Assembly: GCF_013267355.1 (NCBI RefSeq)
Contig: NZ_CP053985.1
Coordinates: 6,076,001 to 6,140,000 of the forward strand
Length of the DNA: 64,000 bases
Direction: 5' to 3'
Source of the DNA: Achromobacter pestifer
GTDB lineage: Bacteria; Pseudomonadota; Gammaproteobacteria; Burkholderiales; Burkholderiaceae_B
Within the stretch, counting starts at the first letter, position 1. Each line of letters begins with the position of its first letter. Below are positions 26,789-35,297 of the stretch, in pieces. The position numbers and the translations under genes were made by a program. The notes under the pieces are model-generated. The model was not told the origin of the DNA and searched no databases. It worked only from the letters and a program-made list of their open reading frames with translations.

Positions 26789-27670
26789 TCAATACTGCAC
26801 TTTGCGGTCGACGTAGCGGAACTGCACGACCGTCAAGGCAATCACAATGAACATCAGCACCACCGACTGCGCCGCGGACGAGCCGAGGTCCAGGCCGCGG
26901 AAGCCGTCGCTGTACACCTTGTAGACCAGGATCGAGGTCGACGTGCCCGGACCGCCCTGCGTGGTCGTGTCCACCACGGCGAAGGTGTCGAAGAAGGCGT
27001 AGATGATGTTGACCACCAGCAAGAAGAAGGTGGTGGGCGAGAGCAGCGGGAACACGATGCTCCAGAAGCGGCGCGACGGGCTGGCGCCGTCGATCGCGGC
27101 GGCTTCGATGAGCGAGCGCGGAATCGATTGCAGGCCGGCCAGGAAGAACAGGAAGTTGTACGACACCTGCTTCCACACGGCGGCGATCAGCACCAGGGTC
27201 ATGGCCTGATTGCCGTTCAAACGCGGGTTCCAGTCGACGCCGGAGTGGTTCAGCGCCACCGCCAGGATGCCGACCGACGGCGAGAACATGAACAGCCACA
27301 GCACACCGACCACGGCAGGGGCGACGGCGTAGGGCCAGATCAGCAGCGTCTTGTAGAGGCCGGCGCCGCGGATGACGCGATCTGCCATGACCGCCAGCAG
27401 CAAGGACACGCCCAGGCCGACCACCGCCACGAGGATCGAGAAGACGGCGGTGACGCGGAAGGAATCCAGGTAGGCCTGTTGCGAGAACAGTTCCTTGAAA
27501 TTGTCCAGTCCGACGAACTCGGAGGACAGTCCGAAAGCATCTTCCAGCCGCAGCGATTGCCACATGGCCTGGCCGGCAGGCAGGAAGAAGAAGACCACGG
27601 TAATGATGATCTGCGGCAGGAGCAGCAGATAGGGCAAGGTCTTGTGCCCGAATACAACACGTTTTTCCAT
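26789..27670 (-). CDS. ugpA: sn-Glycerol-3-phosphate ABC transporter permease UgpA
   Basis: A 293-residue permease with six membrane helices. The EAA loop is [18 protein letters not shown]. The N-terminus (P-Y-L-L-L-L-P-Q-I) and the segment V-D-T-T-T-Q-G-G-P match UgpA. It follows ugpB after a 196-base gap with two hairpins, so it is transcribed from read-through of the receptor gene or from its own promoter. Confidence 0.94.
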   Translation of the reverse strand: MEKRVVFGHKTLPYLLLLPQIIITVVFFFLPAGQAMWQSLRLEDAFGLSSEFVGLDNFKELFSQQAYLDSFRVTAVFSILVAVVGLGVSLLLAVMADRVIRGAGLYKTLLIWPYAVAPAVVGVLWLFMFSPSVGILAVALNHSGVDWNPRLNGNQAMTLVLIAAVWKQVSYNFLFFLAGLQSIPRSLIEAAAIDGASPSRRFWSIVFPLLSPTTFFLLVVNIIYAFFDTFAVVDTTTQGGPGTSTSILVYKVYSDGFRGLDLGSSAAQSVVLMFIVIALTVVQFRYVDRKVQY

Positions 27671-27690
27671 AGGGGGAACCCAAGGTACAG

Positions 27691-27717
27691 AAAAGCGGCG
27701 GTTGGAGTAACCGCCGC
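27691..27717 (-). terminator. Attenuator-type terminator between ugpB and ugpA
   Basis: A perfect 9-bp stem (GCGGCGGTT with AACCGCCGC) has a five-base loop. On the minus strand it is followed by TTTT, as in a weak intrinsic terminator. It probably reduces permease transcription relative to the receptor. Confidence 0.6.
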
Positions 27718-27743
27718 CTGAAACCGCCTTCGTAAAATGCGAC

Positions 27744-27779
27744 AGGCTTAAAGCCCTAAAAACCCAGGGCCTTAAGCCT
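27744..27779 (-). terminator. Long hairpin downstream of ugpB
   Basis: A 14-bp stem with one mismatch (AGGCTTAAAGCCCT with AGGGCCTTAAGCCT) lies in the ugpB-ugpA gap. It has no T-run. It is likely an mRNA-stabilising structure protecting the 3' end of ugpB mRNA. Confidence 0.55.
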
Positions 27780-27866
27780 TGTACTGCCTAGTGCAAACCA
27801 GCCCAAGTCCTTGTTACGGCATGGAAAATACCGATTGACAGGGCCGGGCGGCATCGCGGAAGGGCG

Positions 27867-29180
27867 TTACTTTACACTCTTCTCGAATTTTTCCAGCAGT
27901 TCGTTGCCGCGCTTGACGATGTTCTCGGCGCCGTCCTTGGCAGTGACCTTGCCGGACACGATGCGTTCGATTTCGGCATCTTCGATTTCGCGGATCTGCG
28001 GCAGGAAGCCCAGGCGCAGGCCGCGGGATTGGGCGGTGGTTTCAACGTTCAATTGCTTGACGCCGACTTCGGTGCCCGGGTTCTTGTCGTAGAAGCCTTC
28101 CTTCTTGGTCAGCTCGTAGGCGGCCTTGGTGACAGGCACGTAGCCGGTCTGCTGGTGCCAGCGGGCGGCGATTTCCGGGCTGGCCAGGAACTTGAAGAAC
28201 GCGGTCACGCCCTTGTAGGTTTCCGGCTTCTTGTTGGCGAAGACCCACAGCGAAGCGCCGCCGATGATGGTGTTCTGCGGCGCGCCTTGGACGTCGGCGT
28301 AGTAGGGCAGGGTCGAGGTGCCGAATTCGAACTTGGCGTTCTTGGCGATGTTGGCGCGCAGGCCGGACGAGCCGGTGATCATGGCGCACTTGCCGCTGAT
28401 GAACAGCGAGTTCGGCTCGTCGCCGCGGCCGCCGTACATGAAGATGCCTTCCTTGCCCAGCTTGGCCAGGTTGTCCAGGTGGCGCACGTGCAGCGGGGTG
28501 TTGATGGCGATGCGGGCGTCCAGGCCGCCGAAACCGTTGTCCTTGGTGGCGTAAGGCACGTTATGCCAAGCCGAGAACGTTTCCAGCTGGACCCACGACG
28601 GCCACGAGGTGGTGTAGCCGCATTCCTGGCCGGCGGCCTTCAGCTTCTGGCCGGCGGCGGCCAGCTCTTCCCAGGTCTTGGGCGGCTTGTCGGCGTCCAG
28701 GCCTGCCTTCTTGAAGGCGTCCTTGTTGTAGTAGAACACCACGGTCGAGCTGTTGAAGGGCATCGACACCAGCTTGCCGTCGGCCGACGAGTAGTAGCCG
28801 GCCACGGCGCCGATGAATTCCTTGGGATCTATCGGGTTGCCCACTTCCTCGGACATCTGCTGCACCGGCTTGATGGCGCCCTTGGCGTACATCATGGTGG
28901 CGGTGCCGACTTCGAACACCTGGAGGATGTCGGGGGCATTGCCGGCGCGGAACGCGGCGATGCCGGCATTCATGGATTCACCGTAGTTGCCCTTGTAGAC
29001 TGCCTTGATTTGGTAGTCGGGGTTCTTTTTGTTGAATTCGTCGACCAGGCCGTTCACGCGGTCGCCCAGCGCGCCTTCCATCGAGTGCCAGAATTGGATC
29101 TCGGTGGCGGCATGCGCGGAGGCGCCTGCGAAAGCCGTCATGATGGCGGCAAAGGTTAGGGCAATACGATGGGATCGCAT
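27867..29180 (-). CDS. ugpB: sn-Glycerol-3-phosphate-binding periplasmic protein UgpB
   Basis: A 437-residue receptor. A signal peptide of about 25 residues ends in S-A-H-A-A. The mature start T-E-I-Q-F-W-H-S-M-E-G-A-L-G-D-R is diagnostic of UgpB. The ligand-contact segments S-S-T-V-V-F-Y-Y-N-K-D and G-G-A-S-L-W-V are present. The ATG at 29180 has GGAGG upstream and matches the family start; upstream in-frame codons are noncoding. It binds glycerol-3-phosphate and glycerophosphodiesters in the periplasm. Ugp systems are usually PhoB controlled; a weak Pho-like site lies upstream. Confidence 0.95.
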   Translation of the reverse strand: MRSHRIALTFAAIMTAFAGASAHAATEIQFWHSMEGALGDRVNGLVDEFNKKNPDYQIKAVYKGNYGESMNAGIAAFRAGNAPDILQVFEVGTATMMYAKGAIKPVQQMSEEVGNPIDPKEFIGAVAGYYSSADGKLVSMPFNSSTVVFYYNKDAFKKAGLDADKPPKTWEELAAAGQKLKAAGQECGYTTSWPSWVQLETFSAWHNVPYATKDNGFGGLDARIAINTPLHVRHLDNLAKLGKEGIFMYGGRGDEPNSLFISGKCAMITGSSGLRANIAKNAKFEFGTSTLPYYADVQGAPQNTIIGGASLWVFANKKPETYKGVTAFFKFLASPEIAARWHQQTGYVPVTKAAYELTKKEGFYDKNPGTEVGVKQLNVETTAQSRGLRLGFLPQIREIEDAEIERIVSGKVTAKDGAENIVKRGNELLEKFEKSVK

Positions 29181-29246
29181 AGAGAGGTTCCTCCAGTTGG
29201 GCGTGACGCGACCGGGTTGTCCGGGCGCGGAAAACACGACACCTTA

Positions 29247-29263
29247 TGAATTGTTTGTGACAA
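29247..29263 (-). promoter_or_regulatory. Possible Pho box upstream of ugpB (weak)
   Basis: On the minus strand, TTGTCA-N5-AATTCA lies 67 bases before the ugpB start. The first half matches the CTGTCA half-site at five of six positions, the second at three. Listed because ugp operons are PhoB targets elsewhere; the match itself is poor. Confidence 0.25.
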
Positions 29264-29373
29264 AAGCGTGACTTTCACATCACTCTAAACGCCTGTCAAA
29301 TTGCGCGTTTCAGGCGCGAACGAACATTTTTCTTTTTTTCCCCAATGAGCACTACCGTCTACAATCGGCCCCT

Positions 29374-30207
29374 ATGAAAAACGAACTTTCGATTGCGTTC
29401 ATTGGCGGCGGCAATATGGCAGCCGCCCTGGCCTCGGGACTGGCCGGCAAAGTATGCGCCGCTGACCACATTCATGTCATTGACATAAACCAGGATTCGC
29501 ACGCCGCCTGGCAGGCTCGCGGAATGACCACCGCGGCGGCCCCGGGCGAGGCACTGGCGCGGTGTCGCGTCTGGGTGTTCGCTGTCAAGCCACAGAACAT
29601 GAAAGACGTTGTGGCTTCCGCGCGTCAATGGCTGCGCGAAGACACTTTGGTGGTAAGCGTGGCGGCTGGCATACGCGCCGACACGCTGGCCGCCTGGCTG
29701 GGCACGCCCGAAGCGCCGTTCAAGCGGCTGGTGCGCTGCATGCCCAATACGCCCGCCCTGGTGGGCGCCGGCATCACCGGCCTGGCGGCGCTGGACGGGG
29801 TGGACGCCGCCGACCGCGAACTGGCCGGCCGTTTGCTGTCCAGCGTGGGCGAAGTGGTGTGGGTGGCCGACGATGCCGCGCTCGACGGCGTGACGGCCTT
29901 GTCCGGCAGCGGTCCGGCCTATGTCTTCCTGTTCCTGGAAGCGCTGGTGGCGGGCGGCCAGAAGGTCGGCCTGACGGCCGAACAGGCCAAGCAGCTGGCG
30001 CTCGGCACCCTGGCCGGCGCCACGCGCCTGGCGGCGGAATCCTCGGAGCCGCTGTCTACCTTGCGCGAACGCGTGACCTCCAAGGGCGGCACCACGGCCG
30101 CCGCGCTCAACGCCTTCGGCGCCGCGGGCTTTGCCGGCATCGTCGAGAACGCCATGGCTGCCGCCGCCCAACGCTCGCGCGAGCTGGCGGAGGAGTTCGG
30201 GAAATGA
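29374..30207 (+). CDS. proC: Pyrroline-5-carboxylate reductase
   Basis: A 277-residue enzyme that reduces 1-pyrroline-5-carboxylate to proline with NAD(P)H, the last step of proline synthesis. The Rossmann motif is F-I-G-G-G-N-M-A-A-A-L at the N-terminus. The family signature A-L-S-G-S-G-P-A-Y-V-F-L-F and T-S-K-G-G-T-T near the C-terminus are present. A TACAAT hexamer lies only eight bases before the ATG and no ribosome binding site is visible, so the mRNA may be leaderless. Its stop overlaps the next start (ATGA). Confidence 0.96.
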   Translation: MKNELSIAFIGGGNMAAALASGLAGKVCAADHIHVIDINQDSHAAWQARGMTTAAAPGEALARCRVWVFAVKPQNMKDVVASARQWLREDTLVVSVAAGIRADTLAAWLGTPEAPFKRLVRCMPNTPALVGAGITGLAALDGVDAADRELAGRLLSSVGEVVWVADDAALDGVTALSGSGPAYVFLFLEALVAGGQKVGLTAEQAKQLALGTLAGATRLAAESSEPLSTLRERVTSKGGTTAAALNAFGAAGFAGIVENAMAAAAQRSRELAEEFGK

Positions 30208-30773
30208 CGGCCGCAGGCGGGAACGCGGCCTCCCGGCGCTTTGCGCTGATGAGCCGGCCGCAGTTCGCCATTGCCGTGCTGTGCATGCTGGTGGTGGTGG
30301 TGGGCTCGAACATCCTGGTCCAGGTGCCGCTGAATGACTGGCTGACCTGGGGCGGGCTGTCCTACCCGATCGCGTTCCTGGTCACCGATGTGCTGAACCG
30401 CCGTTTCGGCCCGGCGGCCGCGCGCCGGGTGGTCTGGTTCGGCTTTGGCGCGGCCCTGGTGGTGTCGGTATGGGTGGCTTCGCCGCGCATCGCGCTGGCC
30501 TCGGGCCTGGCTTACATCTGCGCGCAGCTGGTCGACATCCAGGTGTTCGACCGCCTGCGCGACCAGCGCTGGTGGCGCGCGCCGCTGGTGTCGGGCGTGC
30601 TGGGCGCGATCCTGGACACCGCGGTGTTCTTCAGCGTCGCCTTCGCCGCGACTGGCGCGCCGTGGATGACCTGGATGATGGGCGACCTGGCGATCAAGCT
30701 CGCGGTCAATATCAGCATGCTGGCGCCGTTCCGGGCGCTGATGTGGAATCTGGCGAAGCCGGCCAACGCTTGA
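30204..30773 (+). CDS. VUT-family queuosine precursor transporter (YhhQ type)
   Basis: A 189-residue inner membrane protein with about five or six helices. It carries the YhhQ/VUT landmarks V-G-S-N-I-L-V-Q, Y-P-I-A-F-L-V-T-D-V-L-N, Y-I-C-A-Q-L-V-D-I-Q-V-F-D and a C-terminal D-L-A-I-K-L. YhhQ imports preQ0/preQ1 for tRNA queuosine. The ATG overlaps the proC stop, with GGAGG fifteen bases upstream, so translation is coupled to proC. Confidence 0.92.
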   Translation: MTAAGGNAASRRFALMSRPQFAIAVLCMLVVVVGSNILVQVPLNDWLTWGGLSYPIAFLVTDVLNRRFGPAAARRVVWFGFGAALVVSVWVASPRIALASGLAYICAQLVDIQVFDRLRDQRWWRAPLVSGVLGAILDTAVFFSVAFAATGAPWMTWMMGDLAIKLAVNISMLAPFRALMWNLAKPANA

Positions 30774-30825
30774 CGGGATGGCGCCTTGCCAGGGCGCCGT
30801 CGGGTTCCGTAGCTGCGGCCGGCCG

Positions 30826-31836
30826 CTAGTTGGCCTGGGCGCCGGACTGCCTGATCAGGTCCGACCATTTCGCCAGTTCGTCCTGTCCGAACTTGTCGAT
30901 GTCCGCCATCGGCACGTTGTTCTTCTCCACCCCTTGGGCCTCCAGCTTGGTCATGATGTCCGGATTCGCCAGAGCGGCTGCAGCGGTGTCACGCAGCTTT
31001 TGCAGGGCCGGGGCGGGAGTTGCGGCTGGCGCGTAGATCATGAACCACGCTTGCAGGTCGAAATTTCCGCCCAGCTGTTCGGCGATGGTCGGCACGTCCG
31101 GCGCGGACGCGCTGCGCCGCATGCCGGAAACGCCCAGCGCGCGCAGCTTGCCGGACTTGATGTGCGGCAGCACGGCAATGGGGTGGTAGAACATGAACTG
31201 GGCTTGGCCCGACATGACGTCGGTCAGCGCCTGGCTGCCTTCCTTGTAGGGGATGTGCACCATGGTGCCGCCCAGGCGCGATTTCAACAACTCTCCCGCC
31301 AAGTGTCCCGAGGTACCGGTGCCGGCCGAGGCAAAGCTGACTCCGCCCGGTTTCGCGGCTGCGGCGGCCAGGTCCTTGAGATCGCGGATCGGCGAGCCGG
31401 CGCCGACCACCAGCAGGGTGGGCGTGGAGCCGACCATGGCGACGGACGTGAAGTCGCGCAAGGGGTCATAGCCCAGCTTCGGATACAGCGCCTTGTTGAT
31501 GGCATGCGTGCCGACGGTGCCCATGATGACGGTGTAGCCGTCCGCTGGCGAACGGGCGACGAATTCGGTGCCGATGGAACCACCCGCGCCCGCCTTGTTC
31601 TCGATGATGACGGGTTGGCCCAGCGATTTCGCCATGGCGTCGCCCATCATGCGGGCGACGGTGTCGGTGGTGGTGCCGGGACCGAACGGCACGATCATTT
31701 TGATCGGACGTTCGGGGTAGTCCGCGGCGCGCGCGGGCTGGGCCGCCAGGCCTAGCCCACTGGCAAGCAGGGCCAGTGCGGCGAACGCGCGGCGGGCGGG
31801 GCAGCCGGGTACAGGCCTCGGGCGAGAAACGGTCAT
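30826..31836 (-). CDS. Bug-family tripartite tricarboxylate receptor (TctC-like)
   Basis: A 336-residue periplasmic receptor with a long signal peptide (about 37 residues, ending A-R-A-A-D). Bug motifs are Y-P-E-R-P-I-K-M-I-V-P-F, G-T-T-T-D-T-V-A-R, N-K-A-G-A-G-G and P-A-D-G-Y-T. It follows the citryl-CoA-lyase-like and CoA transferase genes, so its ligand is probably the carboxylic acid these enzymes activate and cleave. A signal start further downstream would shorten the basic N-terminus but not the mature protein. Confidence 0.92.
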   Translation of the reverse strand: MTVSRPRPVPGCPARRAFAALALLASGLGLAAQPARAADYPERPIKMIVPFGPGTTTDTVARMMGDAMAKSLGQPVIIENKAGAGGSIGTEFVARSPADGYTVIMGTVGTHAINKALYPKLGYDPLRDFTSVAMVGSTPTLLVVGAGSPIRDLKDLAAAAAKPGGVSFASAGTGTSGHLAGELLKSRLGGTMVHIPYKEGSQALTDVMSGQAQFMFYHPIAVLPHIKSGKLRALGVSGMRRSASAPDVPTIAEQLGGNFDLQAWFMIYAPAATPAPALQKLRDTAAAALANPDIMTKLEAQGVEKNNVPMADIDKFGQDELAKWSDLIRQSGAQAN

Positions 31837-31914
31837 GGTGTTTGTCTCCTATGTTTATCATGCGCCGCTTGGCGCTGCCCGCCACGCGTGCAGCAGGCAG
31901 CCCGCGGCGTGCGT

Positions 31915-32727
31915 TCAGCGGTCCGTGTTTCCGAATCCGTCTGGAACCTTGCCGTCGTACTGCAGTTCGCGGGTGGCTTGGTACGACAGCGCGAAGCCCG
32001 CGGGTTGTTGCAGCTCTTCGTTCAGGTGTGCGATCAGGCCGGCGGTGCGCGCCAGCAAGGGCACGCCGCGCAGGGCAGGCAGCGGGAAGCCGGCGCCCAG
32101 CAGCACTGCGGGAATGGCGGCGGACACATTCAGCTTGAGCGCCTTGCCGAGCACGCCCGGGATTTGTCGCTCCACGGCTTCCGCGATCTCGATATAGGTC
32201 TGGTCCGAACCGCGGTCCCGCGCGACTGCGAACAGCCGCGCCACGCGCGGATCCCGCGTTTTGTGCAGCGGGTGGCCGTAGCCCGGGATGGCCTTGCCGT
32301 CGGCGCGATAGCGCTTCAGAACCTCGAGCGCCGCCGCGTCCAGGTCCAGTTGGCCCTGTTCCGCGCAGTCCTTGATTTCGGCGAAGAGGCGGCCAGCGGT
32401 CTCCGAGGCGCCCAATATGACTGACCCGCAGCCGAGCAGGCCGGCTGCGACCGCGCCCTGCATGGCGTCCGGCGCGGCGGCCAGCGTCATGCGCGCAGCC
32501 TGCACGCTGGGCACCAAGCCATGTTCGGCGATGGCGACCAGTGTTGCGTCCAGCACCGCCGTGGCGGCGGCATCGGGCCGGCGGCCAGTGACCAACAGAT
32601 GGAAGTAGTCGGTAAAGGAGATCTTGCCTATCAGGTCCTTGCACAGATCCTCGCCGCGCACCACGATCGCATGTTCGTCCGAGGTGCAGATGGCGCTGCG
32701 GGGTATGGTTGCCTTGCCTATTTTCAT
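31915..32727 (-). CDS. Citryl-CoA lyase-like protein (short citrate synthase fold)
   Basis: A 270-residue protein of the citrate synthase superfamily. It is short, lacking the large N-terminal region of citrate synthase. Motifs: I-G-K-I-S-F-T-D-Y-F-H-L-L-V-T-G-R, G-Y-G-H-P-L-H-K (catalytic His) and the E/D-rich helix Y-I-E-I-A-E-A-V-E. Such short forms are annotated as citryl-CoA lyases, cleaving a 3-hydroxyacyl-CoA such as citryl-CoA into acetyl-CoA plus an oxoacid. The ATG overlaps the CoA transferase stop (ATGA). The true substrate is unknown; the CoA transferase next to it presumably makes the CoA ester. Confidence 0.82.
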   Translation of the reverse strand: MKIGKATIPRSAICTSDEHAIVVRGEDLCKDLIGKISFTDYFHLLVTGRRPDAAATAVLDATLVAIAEHGLVPSVQAARMTLAAAPDAMQGAVAAGLLGCGSVILGASETAGRLFAEIKDCAEQGQLDLDAAALEVLKRYRADGKAIPGYGHPLHKTRDPRVARLFAVARDRGSDQTYIEIAEAVERQIPGVLGKALKLNVSAAIPAVLLGAGFPLPALRGVPLLARTAGLIAHLNEELQQPAGFALSYQATRELQYDGKVPDGFGNTDR

Positions 32728-33890
32728 GACGGGTCCCGGGAGTCAGGTTGGGGCTTGCGGGCCGCGAGCGCGCCGCGGATCTCTGCGTTGTGTTCGCCCA
32801 GCACGGGCGGCGGAATGACTGAGCTGGCGCGCTGGCCGTCGAAGCTGACCGGCGAGCGCACGGTGCGCCATCGTCCCAGCGTGGGGTGTGTACCCTCTAT
32901 CTCCAGCTGGAGGTGCCGCGCCTGCGGGTCTTGCAGCGCTTCGGCGGTGTCGTACATGGGCGCGTGCGGTACGTCTTCGGCTGCAAGGCGCTGGCACCAT
33001 TCCTCTCGGGTCCGCAAGGCGAAGACTTCGCCGAGCACGCTGATCAACTGCTCGTGGTGGGTGATGCGGCCGGCGCGGGTGGCGAAGCGTGGGTCTTGCA
33101 GGATGTCGGGCCGCTCGATGGCATTGGCCAGTCCGCGCCAAAACTTTTCGGGCGAGGACATGTGCAGGGCCAGCTTCTTTCCGTTGGCGCAGGCGAGGGC
33201 ATAGGACTGGGACACGCTGGGCCGGCTAAACGGACCCATGACTTCGCCTTCGGCAAAGAAGTGCGTGAACGCGTCGAGGTTGAAATGGCACATGGCTTCC
33301 AGCATGGACACCTCCACGCTGCGGCCGACGCCCGTGCGGGCGCGCTCGACCAGTGCGCCGAGTATGCCGTAGGCGGCGTAGAAACCCGTCAGCGCATCTG
33401 CGATGGCCGGGCCCACGACGCGTGGGTTGGCTGGGTTTACGAGCAGATTGAGAAAGCCGCTGGCGGCCTGTGCCACCGTGTCATAGGCCGGTCGCCCGGC
33501 GGCGGGGCCGGTCTGGCCGAAGCCGCTGATCGCGCAATAGACAAGGCGCGGGTTGATGGCGCGCAGGCGCGTTTCGCCCGCGCCCAGCCGCTCGGCGGCA
33601 CCAGGGCGGAAGTTCTGGATATAGACGTCCGCCTCGCGTATCAGATCGTCGAATACCTGCGCGTCGGACGGCTTTCGGACGTCGATTTCTATGCTGCGCT
33701 TGTTGCGGTTGTAGGTTTGGTAATGGGGGCTGTAAAGGCCATCCTTGAAGGCCCTGAACGGATCTCCCGTGCCGGGCTGCTCCACCTTGATGACGTTGGC
33801 CCCCAGATCGGCGAGCAGCATCCCCGCCGCCGGGCCGGTGATGAATGTTCCCTGCTCGATGACGGTGATGCCATCCAAGACCTTGGACAT
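32724..33890 (-). CDS. Family III CoA transferase (CaiB/BaiF type)
   Basis: A 388-residue CoA transferase. The N-terminal family start is V-L-D-G-I-T-V-I-E-Q-G-T-F-I-T-G-P, followed by A-D-L-G-A-N-V-I-K-V-E-Q-P-G-T-G-D-P. The catalytic Asp lies in V-G-P-A-I-A-D-A-L-T-G. It moves CoA between a donor acyl-CoA and a carboxylic acid. The ATG at 33890 has AGGAAG upstream. It is the first gene of a three-gene operon with a citryl-CoA-lyase-like protein and a Bug receptor, under a divergent LysR regulator. Confidence 0.92.
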   Translation of the reverse strand: MSKVLDGITVIEQGTFITGPAAGMLLADLGANVIKVEQPGTGDPFRAFKDGLYSPHYQTYNRNKRSIEIDVRKPSDAQVFDDLIREADVYIQNFRPGAAERLGAGETRLRAINPRLVYCAISGFGQTGPAAGRPAYDTVAQAASGFLNLLVNPANPRVVGPAIADALTGFYAAYGILGALVERARTGVGRSVEVSMLEAMCHFNLDAFTHFFAEGEVMGPFSRPSVSQSYALACANGKKLALHMSSPEKFWRGLANAIERPDILQDPRFATRAGRITHHEQLISVLGEVFALRTREEWCQRLAAEDVPHAPMYDTAEALQDPQARHLQLEIEGTHPTLGRWRTVRSPVSFDGQRASSVIPPPVLGEHNAEIRGALAARKPQPDSRDPS

Positions 33891-33920
33891 GAGTTTCTTC
33901 CTCTTGCGTTTGCTGCGAAT

Positions 33921-33933
33921 CGATAGGCTATCG
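33921..33933. promoter_or_regulatory. Palindrome in CoA transferase/LysR divergent promoter
   Basis: CGATAG-G-CTATCG is a perfect 13-base palindrome between the CoA transferase start (33890) and the LysR start (34010). It is a candidate binding site for the adjacent LysR protein, although short. Confidence 0.4.
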
Positions 33934-34009
33934 GCCTCCATGAAAAGACAAAAATGATTAATATCGTCCATTGTCATTGATGGCATCGATTGTTTGGGGG
34001 GCTTGCCTC

Positions 34010-34912
34010 ATGGAACTGCGGCATCTCAGGTATTTCATCGCCCTGGCCGGTTCACTGAACTTCACGCGCGCTGCGGAACGGGTGCACGTGACGCAGTCGA
34101 CCTTGTCCCACCAGATACGCCAGCTGGAGGATGAGATTGGCCAGCCATTATTCGAGCGCATCGGCAAGCGCGTGTTCATGACCGAAGCGGGTGAAACCTT
34201 CCTGGCCTATGCGCTGCGGGCATTGAAGGAGATCGATCAGGGGCTGGGGGAAATCAAGCAGGACCTGGCGCAGACGACCGGCGAGGTTCGCGTCGGCACC
34301 ACCCACACGTTCAACCTGAATTTCATTCCCGACTGCGTGGCGCAGCTGTTGCGCCGCAGTCCCGGCGTGAAGATCGTGATCGAGGAACTGCCCGCTGACG
34401 CCATAGCCCGGAAACTGGAGGCCAGCGAACTGGACGTAGGCGTGGCGTACCGGCCCGAGGCGCCGAGCGAGCTGCGTTTCGAACCCTTGTTCAACGAAGA
34501 GTTGGTCCTGGTAGTGTCCGCCAGCCATCCGCTGGCGGCGCGCCGGCGCATTCGCATGATTGAATTGCATCGTGAACCGCTGGTGCTGCTGCCGTCGGGA
34601 TTCTCGACGCGTCGGATGCTGGACGAGTGCTTCCAGGCCGCCGGCGCCGCGCCTGAGGTCGTCGCGGAAATGAACACCATCGCGGCGATGCTGGGGATGG
34701 TGGCGCGCATGCACGTGGGCGCCATTGCCGCAGCCAGCGCCATTGCCCGGGATCCCGGGTTGCGCATGATTCCCTTGGAGAATCCGACGCCCATGCGCAC
34801 GCCGGGCCTGCTGTTCAACAATGCACGGCCGCAAACCCGGGCGGGCAGGGCTTTCACGGCCTTGTTGCGCAGGCGCGCCATGGACCACAGCCAAGGCGCC
34901 GGCCAGGCATAA
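34010..34912 (+). CDS. LysR-type transcriptional regulator
   Basis: A 300-residue LysR protein. The HTH at 1-60 reads M-E-L-R-H-L-R-Y-F-I-A-L-A with F-T-R-A-A-E-R-V-H-V-T-Q-S-T-L-S, the CynR/CbbR-like group. The effector domain follows. It is divergent from the CoA transferase operon, which it probably activates in the presence of the substrate. The ATG at 34010 is chosen over an upstream in-frame ATG at 33971 because M-E-L-R-H-L is the family start. Confidence 0.92.
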   Translation: MELRHLRYFIALAGSLNFTRAAERVHVTQSTLSHQIRQLEDEIGQPLFERIGKRVFMTEAGETFLAYALRALKEIDQGLGEIKQDLAQTTGEVRVGTTHTFNLNFIPDCVAQLLRRSPGVKIVIEELPADAIARKLEASELDVGVAYRPEAPSELRFEPLFNEELVLVVSASHPLAARRRIRMIELHREPLVLLPSGFSTRRMLDECFQAAGAAPEVVAEMNTIAAMLGMVARMHVGAIAAASAIARDPGLRMIPLENPTPMRTPGLLFNNARPQTRAGRAFTALLRRRAMDHSQGAGQA

Positions 34913-35297
34913 TCGGCTCCGGAATCGTGGCGCGCGCCATTATTCGTAAGCCTGGCGTAAGCACTGTATTTAAATGCGTATTTAAACAGTGTATTAATGG
35001 ACGGCTTATATTAATTGCCAAGCACGATTCCGTTCGCCGCGCCAGATATTAAATAAGGCCTGCTTGCGGATTCTCCAGCGATTTCATGGGCTTGCCGCCG
35101 CTATCCGTCACGATTAAAGGCGCTTGCCGAAATATTGGGGATTACACGCAGTGACAGTATGGCGGCTTGCTTCCAGAATACCGCCCACACCGTGTTTTTG
35201 CCCAAGAAGCCGGCGACGGGCGACGAGGATTAACGGATTACCCAACCGATAAACCGCGTCGGACAGAGCCGCTCAAAACCTCGCTGGAGAACTCCGC
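34913..35297. other. AT-rich intergenic region upstream of the liv operon
   Basis: This 385-base region has no gene. It contains the direct/inverted repeat block at 34962-34996, several further A/T-rich words (ATATTAATT, AGATATTAAATAAGG), and the livJ leader. It is the most AT-rich long stretch near this operon, which fits a promoter responding to a global regulator such as Lrp; that is inference. Confidence 0.5.
34962..34996. repeat. Repeated GTATTTAAA block with dyad symmetry (candidate operator)
   Basis: GTATTTAAA occurs at 34966-34974 and again at 34978-34986, with a related GTATTAA at 34990-34996, at about a 12-base period. The whole also forms an imperfect dyad, CACTGT...ACAGTG (34962-34991), with a two-base bulge. 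It could be an operator for livJHMGF, or a terminator-like hairpin after the LysR gene. Confidence 0.5.

Noticed and set aside
29247..29263. Pho box as firm evidence of phosphate control of ugp
   Set aside because: Only the first half-site is good. It is kept as a low-confidence site but not as a finding.
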